A stretch of DNA of 64,000 bases from Tenebrio molitor (Eukaryota > Arthropoda > Insecta > Coleoptera > Tenebrionidae), in the NCBI RefSeq assembly GCF_963966145.1, contig NC_091051.1:4960001-5024000 (forward strand), in the 5' to 3' direction. The position numbers and the translations under genes are program-made. This document shows, one piece after another, positions 55,173 through 64,000 of this stretch. The notes beneath the pieces are model-generated. The model did not search any database and was not told where the DNA came from. It saw nothing but the letters and a program-made list of their open reading frames with translations. Within the stretch, counting starts at the first letter, position 1, and the number at the start of each line of letters is the position of its first letter.

Positions 55173-55905
55173 TCAGAATCAGAAGAAAGACATTTGCTAC
55201 ATTTTCTGACTCGAGAGAGTGGAAAGGTAATTTTTTTTTAGATTTTTGGCGCCATTTTTGTTCTATTAATTTTTTATTTTCTCAGCTGATAGCAGAGCTA
55301 CAGATTTGTGGTTTTCTTTATTTGATTCCTCATTTCTAGATTTATAAAAAAAAACCTTTGCTACGTTTCCTAACTTGAGAGAAGGAAAAAAGGGGGATTT
55401 TTTTTAATTTTTGGTGACCCCTATATTTTTTTAGTATGAATTTTTAATTTTCTCAGCTGATTATAGAGATAACGAGTGGCTCTTCTCTTTATTCGATTTC
55501 GCGTATCAAAATCTATAAAAGATCTTTGCGACATTTCCTTAATTGAGAGAAGGGAAAGAGAAGAATTTCAATTTTTGGCGCCTTCTTCATTTTTAAATTA
55601 TTATATTTTAATTTTCTTAACTGGTAGTAACGATTTGCTGTTTTCTTTACTCGAATCCTCATGTCAAAAATCTATAAAAAATATTTACTACATTTCTTGA
55701 CTCGAGAGAGAAGAAAAATACGGATCTTTCTATAGATTTTTCCCGCTTCCAGTAGAGATAGCGATTTGCAATTTTCTTTATTTAATTCCTCATCTCAAAA
55801 TAAGACAGTTGCTTCATTTCTTGAGTCGAAAGAAGTGAAGAGAAGAACTTTTTCTAGATTTTTAACCCTTCCACCATTTTTAAGTAATTTTTTATCTCAC
55901 TCATT
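55173..55905 (+). repeat. Box satellite, block 2, after the SINE
   Basis: The array resumes at CAGAATCAGAAGAAAGACAT, which matches the unit phase at 53987, and continues for about four or five units (CTCGAGAGAG, TTGG(C)GCC, CAGCTGATAGCAGAG) until about 55905. Confidence 0.8.
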
Positions 55906-55999
55906 CCTGGTTCCATTGAGCCGATATTCCAATTCATCCCCTGCTTCTTGACGTTTTTAAATCTCCATTAAAATTTTTTTGATAACCTCCAAGCATTTA

Positions 56000-57420
56000 A
56001 CGATAAGACTTGAACATGTTGCATTTACTCTAAGTCATCACTTAAGCCTTAAAATTTGCAGTCAAGTGTATAAAGTGCAAGCAAGCTTAACCCACCTTTT
56101 AACGTGATTATGTCTAACCGAGCTCCTTATGAATGATTGGATTATGCGATGATATGATTCCCTCAGGATGACATGGGACTGACTGAAGTGTAATTGGTAT
56201 TGTCGTTCCAAGTTGTGCCAAGTTTCTTTTATTTATTTTAAATTGTGTCGAAGGTTTATTCATTTTATTTCAAGATTTATTTCTTCAATGATTTTTTGAG
56301 CAAATCAGTTTTTATCAAAATATATATATTTTTTTTCGGTGATTATTTTTGGACGTGATATAAATAGAGCCGCTTGGAACCTGTTTGTATTGGCAAATAT
56401 TTTATCAGCATCGGAAAAGTTTATTTCGGATTGTCCTTCATCGCGGCAGCATCCTGAGCCTCTGTCGCGCTCGCTGGATGATCTGATTTTATTATCAGGA
56501 CGAGAGATAGGACACGCGACAGGATAATAAACCGGCCCCGTCAAACCCGTGACATGTCACAACAATAAGCCTTTTTGTAAACTTAGTTTTCAATTAGCTA
56601 CTTTGTGTGGCGGGACAAAGCTGGCAAAATACAAAAACTCCTCATTGAAATTTCCCCCGGTCGGTCACAAAGGTGCAATTGTTTACCACCGGAATCGTTT
56701 AATTAATAAAGTTAGCCCGGAAAAAAATCGTCCGTCAGAACTTCACCACCGATTACTTCAAAGTCGGCCCCGATAAGGATCAAGAGATAATCCGTCTTAA
56801 CAAGTTTCCGCAACTATTCGACAGCGAGGTCAAGTTCGCTGAAAAACACCGGAGGGAAATGGAATTTGCCAATGGACGTCAGATTGTGATGGATTCGCCG
56901 CCCACTCGCGTCTAATTTGCGTTTAACGATTCGCGTGTCGGACGATGTTTTCTTTGTGGAGAGGACAGAGTCCCGCTGCTGGACACGCAACCAAAACAAA
57001 TTATTAGATTTGTTAATTGGACTGGTGGCGGCGTAAATCACACAATCGATAAGTTTTATTGGGGTGCTTCATCATGCTGGCTTTGTGGTCGAATTATTTA
57101 TGTAGTTCACCGAGGTCGCTGGAAAGGGATCAAAAAACTTCGACGGATTAGTGCAGGGAGGTGATTAAGGGACACGCGATGGGGAAGGCTCTCGATATTA
57201 TTTTTACAAGCTACGTGCACATGGTGGAGGCGCCGGGATAGTTTGTTATCACTCGAGTGATTATTTCCATTCGAATTTCCTAAAAAGCAAGATAAATCTC
57301 CCCTAATAATGAAATAGCCGCCGACAAATAGTTTTGCTCTGCGACCAGTTGCAAACTATTTTCCAATGATGAAATGGCGGATGGCTCGGACACGTTTTAA
57401 AACTTCTCTGGCGTCCAAGT
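56000..57420. other. Single-copy, GC-richer intron block
   Basis: No gene seen between the two tandem arrays. The part 56340-57400 is GC-richer and unrepeated. Confidence 0.4.
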
Positions 57421-57427
57421 GGAAATC

Positions 57428-59760
57428 GATAAATATTGTTGTTTCTATATTTCTTAACACTTTCATGTCTTTACACATTATTACCAAAAAAAAAATATTT
57501 ATTCACTTTCTTTTCTGTTGGATTAAAATCAGGCATCCGTAAAGGACACCAATATTGTTGTTTTCATATTTCTTCGATTTTCATGTCTTGAATTATTATA
57601 TTAAATTTTTTTTTTATTTACTCTTTGAGCCTCTTAACTAAACCGCTTGACTCCGCGTGTTTTCTGTTGGATTAAATTAAAATCAGGGCATAGTAAAGAC
57701 CACCAATATTGTTTTTTCCATATTTTTTCGATTTTCTTGTCTTTCGAATTATCATATTCAAAAGAAAATTTTTTAATCTTTGATCTTCATCTAAACTAAA
57801 TCATAGTATGAACCCGTTCGTTTTCTGTTGGATTAAAATCAGGACATCGTAAAGGCCACCAATATTATTATTTTCACATTTCTTCGATTTTAATGTTTTT
57901 GTATTATCATAATCAAAAGATTTTTTTTTTCTTTACTCTCTTTGAGCCTCTTAACTAAATCACAGTGTGACTCCGCGCGTTTTCTGTTGGATTAAAATCA
58001 GGGCATAGTAAAGACCACCAATATTGTTGTTTCCATATATTTTCGATTTGCTTCATAGGTGAAGATCAAAAAGAATTTGCAAACATTTTTCTTTCATAAT
58101 ATTGTTTAGTTTAGAAATTAAACAATAGTTCAACCCGTTCGTTTTCTGTTGGATTAAAATCAGGACATCGCAAAGGCCACCAATATTATTATTCCCACGT
58201 TTCTTCGATTTTCATATTTTTGAATTATTATAATATCAAAAGACTTTTTATTACTCTCTTTCTTAACTAAACCACAATATGGCTTCGCGCGTTTCCTGTT
58301 AAACTAAAATCAGGGCATAGTAAATACCACCAATTTTGTTCTTTCCATATTTTTTCGATTTTTATGCCTTTCGCATTATCATTATCAAAAGAACAATTTT
58401 TACCAACTCTCTTTGATCTTCATCTAAACTAAAGCATTGTATGAATCCGTTCGTTTTCTGTTGGACTAAAATCAGGACATCGTAAAGGCCACCAATATTA
58501 TTTTTGAATTATTATAATCATGAGAATTTTTTTATTTGCTCACTTTGAGCTTCTTAACTAAAGCACAGTGTGACTCCGCGCGTTTTCTGTATTAAAATCA
58601 GGGCATAGTAAAGACCACCAATATTGTTGTTTCCATATTTTTTCGATTTTTATGTCTTTCGAGTTATCGTAATCAAAAAAAAAATGTTTACTAATTGTCT
58701 TTTATCTTCATCTAACTAAACTAAACCATAGTATGAATCCTTTTGTTTTCTCTTGGATTAAAATCAGGACATCGTAAAGGCCACCAATATTATTATTCCC
58801 ACGTTTCTTCGATTTTCATGTTTTTGAACTATCATAATCAAAAGAATTTTTTTTATTTCTCTCTTTGAGCATCTTAATTAAACCACAGTGTGACTCCGCG
58901 CGTTTTCTGTTGTTGGACTAAAATCAGGGCATAGTAAAGACCAATATTGTTCTTTCCATATTTTTTTCAATTTTTATGTCTTTAGAATTGTCATAATCAA
59001 AAGAAAAATTTTTACTAACTCTCTTTGATCATCTAAACTAAACCATAGTATGAATCCGTTCGTTTTTTCTTGGATTAAAATTAGGAAATCGCAAAGGCCA
59101 CCAATATTATTATCTCCATATTTCTTCGATTTTTATGTCTTTCGAATGATCATAATCAAAAGAAATTTTTTATTTACTCTCTTTGAGCCTCTTAACTAAA
59201 CCACAGTGTGACTCCCCGCGTTTTATATTGGACTAAAATCTGGGCATAGTAAAGACCACCAATATTGTTGTTTTCATATTTTTTCGATTTTAATGTCTTT
59301 CGAATTATTATAATCAAAAAAATTTTTTTTTAATTTACTTTTTTTGAGCCTCTTAACTAAACCACGGTGCGACTCCCTGCGTTTTCTATTGGACTAAAAT
59401 CAGGGCATTGTAAAGACCACAAATACTGTTCTTTCCATATTTTCATGTGTTTCGAATTATCACAATCAAAAGAAAAAAATTTACTAACTCTCATTGATCT
59501 TCATCTAAATCTAATCCATAGAGTATGAATTCGTTCGTTTTCTGTTGGATTAAAATCAGGACATCGTAAAGACCACCAATATTATTATTCCCATATTTCT
59601 TCGATTTTCATGTTTTTGAATTATTATAATCAAAAGACATTTTTATTACTCTTTTTGAGCCCCTTAACTAAATCACAATGTGACTTCCACGCGTTTTCTG
59701 TTGGATTGAAATCAGGTCATCAAGTCACCAATAACATCTATTCTTTCTTATACAGTTCTT
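57428..59760 (+). repeat. Tandem array with alternating A/B units (dimeric higher-order repeat)
   Basis: About 15 units of roughly 155 bp. Each has TTTTCTGTTGGATTAAAATC, a CACCAATATT box, TTTCTTCGATTTTCATGTCT and ATTATCATAATCAAAAGA. A units carry GAGCCTCTTAACTAAACCAC, GTGTGACTCCGCGCG, GGGCATAGTAAAGACC and ATTGTTGTTTCC; B units carry ATCTTCATCTAAACTAAACC, TAGTATGAATCCGTTCG, GGACATCGTAAAGGCC and ATTATTATTCCC. From 57625 the order is A B A B A B A B A B A A B A, so the true period is about 310 bp with one break near 59260-59420. Confidence 0.9.
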
Positions 59761-60036
59761 TTTTAAGTCTTTGAAAGCAATAAAACTTAATTTAAGTCTT
59801 TTTTAGAACAAGCAAGAGATTTTATTTGTGAATTCATAATTTATTTTATTCTTTATTGAAGTAAGGAAGAAGATTTAAAATATTTCCTTTACAGAAGGGA
59901 TCAAAGGGAATCACTAAACTTTATTAAAGACATGAAGTTATAAGAAAACAATTTGGATTTTTTTAACTGCCGAATCAAATAATTTTCTTGTAATGTTCTC
60001 ACCATGAAACAGTTGAAGGTTTCGTCATTTATTTTT

Positions 60037-60396
60037 GTCTCAATCATAAAATCCTGGGTTGGGAAGGCGTTGGAAGCCGTCAATTGTTGTGCTTTTTTAC
60101 AGCGTAAATTAATTGGAGCATATTGACAGCTAACCTAAAATTGAGAGCCAAAAATCTTGCTTTTTTCTTTCTTTGCAATGTTTTTCATTAAAAATAGAAA
60201 AGCTTAACGATTCCTATTCTCGAAGCAAATATCTAAGAGTACCCTTTGCTGAGAACAAACATATTCGATTATGTCCCGATTAAACACAAACAATAGTGAT
60301 TCTTGTCAAACGGCGGGAAATTCAAACTTTACACCGTTCTAAACGGTTTACTTTTTCCAACGCCTACTCAGCCCAGGATTTCATTTGAACGCGCGA
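60037..60396. mobile_element. MITE with CGCSCGTTCAAATG end, copy 2
   Basis: Inverted partner of 20104-20459: AAATCCTGGGTTGGGAAGGC at the left, TAGGTTAGCTGTCAATATG (minus strand) inside, and ATTTCATTTGAACGCGCG at the right. The left terminal 14 bp are decayed. Confidence 0.7.
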
Positions 60397-60491
60397 TTAA
60401 AGATGATGTTTTGTCTTGATTAAATTGTAATGAGATTAGTGAACCATCAAGAATAAAGAATTTTCTGTAAAAAACAAATAAAGAGTATTCC

Positions 60492-60508
60492 GGCGCATCC
60501 ACCATTTG
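60492..60508 (+). repeat. Isolated satellite box at a block border
   Basis: GGCGCATCCACCATTTG stands alone directly before GC-richer single-copy DNA, as does the isolated box at 41034. Confidence 0.6.
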
Positions 60509-60509
60509 C

Positions 60510-62160
60510 GTCGTGGTGGCTCGTTCAGGTTTTCCCGTATTAAAGAGTGCGAAGATTTTTGTGTGGATTTGAGGAGCAGTGTCGCAGGATCGGTCGAAAA
60601 AGCTAATTCCTGCGGCATGTTGGCGCTGCCTCCGAAAACGCCGTCGCCGCCGCCGCCCTGTCAGTCATTAGTGCCCATTTTGCGGCTCTTCACTCGACAA
60701 AAGGTATTCTGGGAGATCGCGTTTGTGTCGCAATTTGTAAATCGACGGCAGCGACGCCAAGACGTTGGCATCGAGGGCATGTTTGTCCACAGGCATAATA
60801 ATTATCCTGATGATAATTCGTCGGCGAATTGGCCTCCACACACGAATAGTCCGTGATTGATAATGACGGTGATGTTTATAATCAAGATTAATGCGTAATG
60901 AAACACTCATGTATTTGGCGGATTAGCGTAAATTGTGGCTACTCAGACGACAAAATGGTGTTTGGAGTCGGCGACGATTTCCCATTTTGCAGTGTCAATT
61001 AGCGACGATTCGAGTCCGGCGGCCGTATTAGCCGTTGTTGATGGAAAACAAACAAAATCTAATTTGGCGGCGTATTCAGACTTAACATGAATCCCGGAAC
61101 AATGCGAATCGGAAGCACCATAATTTAATATTTGCGCGCCCCCCAGACGGTGTTCGGGGGCGGTTTTTTCGCGACGCGAATTAATTGATATCTTTGGAGA
61201 CGGCGGAAAGGGAACGCAAACAATACAATTAATTTAATCAGTAATTAATCTCGAGCCCCGCTCGCGCCATTGTACTTTTCGCCGAGTTTACGAACGCACA
61301 ACAAACGAAATTTCGACTGGTTAGCCCGTTTCGGCATGTTCGAATATAAAGGATCCGCATAAGACCTCAGCGCAAACTTTGAAAATTATCCATTGTAAAG
61401 GAAGTCTTTTCGACTATATCCCTTTAATGTTTCCGTAGTCTATTTCACGCTTGTGCAGTTCCTGGCTCTATTTGACTTTTGTATAGACACGGAAATGTTT
61501 TACACAGTTTCGGTCCGTCGTCCCGAAATTACACCGTTTGAATAAACATTTTCTTACGCAAACACAAAATAACCGTATTTGCATGGGAAACGGGGCCACC
61601 GGAACAAATCGAACGCTGCGCCCCGGATGAATTATTTAGGGCGCAGTCTTTTGTGCATCTCGCCAGAGACATGCCGAGATTTATGGGAGTCGTGTCAAAA
61701 ACGCCTCAATTATGCCGCCCCACGATTAATAGACCGCTGCACTTGGCCCGAATTGCGGTTCCACCTGAAAAAAACAAGAACATGCAGGCGGCGGCGGCGA
61801 GGGGCAGCACTTTCAGGAGTCTTGACTCGACTTGCTTATCTATGAATACATTTCGACTGCACGCTGCTGCATCTATCATTTTGATAAAAGTGTAATATGT
61901 TGGCGTGTTTATTGAACGATTTTTGAATTACTTAGGTGGAATAGAAGAATTTTTCTGGGGCGATCTACAAGAGATCTGCTTTCTCAACAACTGTTTTACA
62001 ATTTTGATTTGTCATCTATTGTGACGTATATTCTTATTACAGCGAATTTCCAAGTACATTCAAACAGAGAACCAGACAGTTTTCTGTAACATAAAAAGTT
62101 TGTAAACAGTACAAATATCTGTGTTTTGACACAGGCATTAACTTTTGTTTTATAATTTCC
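60510..62160. other. Single-copy, GC-richer intron block
   Basis: No gene supported. A 116-codon + strand frame at 60506-60856 contains a Pro run (TPSPPPPCQ) but has no splice context or similarity that I know. Confidence 0.4.
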
Positions 62161-62179
62161 TTTTTAGGCATCCTTAAAA

Positions 62180-62610
62180 AAACCGTAATTTTACGTACTC
62201 ACAAGCGGACGAAAAGTAACTCTTTTTTGGACGCACTTTTTCGTACGCTGACCGTGGTGTCATCTGTTGGTCTGTTTAGTAAATTAGCAACGAAACCGAC
62301 AAAACCATTAATTACGTAAATAGGTAATTGTGTTGCAAATAGTAAATTTCTAGTTGGCAACGTGATAACAAATACCATAAAAAAAATTGTTGATATGTAT
62401 TAATAAATTTGTCTATTTGAAAATTACAAAATAAATTCAATGACGTCTTTTGCTTTGTAGTTCGTGCGGTCGCCTAAAAAAATTAATCTGCTGATCTGGC
62501 AAAAAGAGCCTTTTGTCCTCGTCTGTTTTCAAGCCTCGGCTGCGCCTCGGCCAGAAAACTCAGACTCGGACGGAAAAATGCACTTTTTGGCGTTGATACA
62601 CAAATAACTA
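62180..62610 (+). repeat. Interspersed repeat R1, copy C
   Basis: It begins CCGTAATTTTACGTACTCAC, contains GACGCACTTTTTCGTACGCT and GGTCTGTTTAGTAAATTAGC, and ends with CCTCGGCTGCGCCTCGGCCA and GCACTTTTTGGCGTTGATAC. It is uninterrupted and shows the empty site for the MITE in copy A. Confidence 0.8.
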
Positions 62611-62799
62611 TTATTACATGACAAAAAATTATTACATCTCTTCTTTTAGATCAAACTTAACGTAAAGGACAGGAGAGGAATTAGTATATTTTTTGATTTT
62701 TATAAATGGTAAATTCTCACTTTCGGTGTTAACGACACACTTGTAACTTTTTTGCTCAAAGGACGACAAAGGAATTGACGTTTTTTTCTAGAATATACA

Positions 62800-63900
62800 T
62801 TGACGTCATCAAACGATAACGTTTGGGAATTTTTTGTACTGAGTTTCCTTCGTTTTTATCCATTTTATAAGTGGCTCATTTTCGCAGCTGGTTTGAGAAA
62901 GAGATTCGTAGTTTTCTGCATTAGTTTAAAAAGAATCTTTTTGTATTTCATCCAGCTCAAAAAAGTTCTAAATTTTTCTCCTCATAAATCTCCCTGGAGT
63001 TCATATTAAATATACAGTTTCCCAGATTTGTTCTTTTATTTCTCCATAATGATAACTTCAAAATACAGTTTTTATATTTTATTTAGCTCTAAAAACAACA
63101 AAAATATCACCTTTTATATTCAAAGTAAGAAAATGTGTAAATTATTTATTTTCACAGAGCTGATATTAGCAATAAACTCTTACAGTTTGCTTCGTTCTTT
63201 TCCTCAAACCGACTCCTTTACCATACACTTTGCAAACTTCATTTGCCTTATATATACATATTTTTGCTTATTAAAATTTCCGTCGCATCCACCATTTTCT
63301 GAATCCATAAATTACTCACCGTTATTCTGTAATTGACGTTAGAAATAAATATTTCTAGTTTCTTTCTTGCAACTGCCCCAACGACACTATTTTTAGATTT
63401 CATCTAATTCAGAGAACAGCAGCTCTGTCTATTTTGTTCCTAATAAAATTCTCTGGAGCATGCACTGACTTCGTGCTTCAACGTAAATAGATTCGAGGTT
63501 TCCTGAATTCATTTTCCAATAAGGGGAGTCTTTAAAACATGGCGTCTAACTTCCATCTATCTCAAAAAATTATTCGATTGAATCAGCCGTGTTTACTCGT
63601 TTCTTATTTATTTCTTCAGTTGTTACCGTAGATATAAATTTGTAGTTTCCTTGGTTCGTTTGTCCACAATAAGGCCTTGAAAACACAATTTTTAAATTTA
63701 ATCTACCTCGAAGAATAACGGAGATGTCGACAATTTTATATAAACATTTTCCCGGCGCATCCACCATTTTCACATTTGCCAACAGAGGTGGAGACTTTCT
63801 GTATTTCTTCAAGTCTGAAAAACACAATTTCAGATATGATTTACGTCAAAGGATAACAAGGATATGGACATAAGATTTCTCCAATTTAAAAATTAATAAA
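62800..63900 (+). repeat. Box satellite, block 3
   Basis: Satellite-like units resume (TTTGTAGTTTCCTTGGTTCG, TTTATTTAGCTCTAAAAACA, ACGGAGATGTCGACAATTTT), with boxes at 63282 (GTCGCATCCACCATTTT) and 63754 (GGCGCATCCACCATTTT). The array seems to continue beyond about 63.9 kb only weakly. Confidence 0.65.
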
Positions 63901-64000
63901 TATTGGTGGAAATTAGCCAAAAACGATGAGTTTTCAGGAACAAAGCAAATCGTTTTTGTACATCTGCTTTCTGTGTAATAATTTATAAACCAAAATGCAA

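Larger units (their letters stand above)
31124..64000 (+). other. First coding intron of the dopamine receptor (open-ended)
   Basis: Between the donor at 31124 and the window end no further receptor exon was found; I looked for TM3 (DRY-type) and later receptor motifs in all frames. The intron assignment rests on that absence and on the truncated receptor exon. GC-richer, unrepeated blocks alternate with AT-rich repeat blocks. An independent gene nested in it cannot be fully excluded, but no open frame looks like one. Confidence 0.6.

Noticed and set aside
57428..59760. CRISPR-like reading of the regular array
   Set aside because: Whole 155 bp units are repeated without unique spacers, and the genome is eukaryotic.

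Overview
This is a 64 kb piece of an AT-rich eukaryotic nuclear genome, almost certainly an insect. The coding exons are short and separated by introns of about 50 bp or by introns of many kilobases, splice sites are canonical GT/AG, and the recognisable proteins are typical arthropod neuronal and signalling genes. The repeat style (many short TA-flanked inverted-repeat elements, tRNA-derived SINEs, diverged satellites) would fit a beetle, but that placement is an inference.

Three protein-coding genes are supported. (1) On the + strand, 5290-12263, an inositol-1,4,5-trisphosphate 3-kinase in six coding exons. I could follow it from ATG to stop through phase-consistent junctions, giving 478 residues with the PxxxDxKxG, SSLL and IDFA motifs. 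It has a 3.2 kb first intron full of repeats, and a 2.2 kb second intron with four perfect CRE palindromes in and near it plus two candidate alternative first exons. (2) On the - strand, 15995-13833, a two-pore-domain (K2P) potassium channel in three coding exons (684 residues), tail to tail with the kinase gene. (3) On the + strand at 30677-31123, the first coding exon of a D2-like dopamine receptor: N-terminus, TM1 and TM2, ending at a GTGAGC donor. No later receptor exon was found, so the remaining 33 kb is most likely its first coding intron.

The layout is: 1-5.2 kb, AT-rich flank with diverged duplications and two MITEs; 5.3-12.3 kb, IP3-kinase; 12.3-13.8 kb, convergent intergenic DNA with one doubtful small ORF; 13.8-16.1 kb, K2P channel; 16.1-30.6 kb, intergenic DNA with MITEs, a 2.3 kb inverted-repeat element and hairpins, then GC-richer DNA leading into the receptor promoter; 30.7-64 kb, receptor exon and intron. 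The intron alternates GC-richer single-copy blocks (possible enhancers) with AT-rich repeat blocks. The repeats include a satellite carrying a strongly kept GGCGCATCCACCAT box, a dimeric higher-order tandem array at 57.4-59.8 kb, purine-rich arrays, three copies of one interspersed repeat, and two tRNA-derived SINEs.

The three genes share a second-messenger and excitability theme: IP3 metabolism, a K+ leak channel, and a Gi-type amine receptor that lowers cAMP. Nothing in the sequence shows co-regulation beyond CRE sites by the kinase gene and RRxS-type sites in the kinase and channel. I found no prokaryotic, viral or CRISPR content. The most unusual material is non-coding: the box satellite, the alternating dimer array, a tRNA-Tyr half inside a perfect palindrome, and five AGAGGGCGC (CTCF-like) sites.
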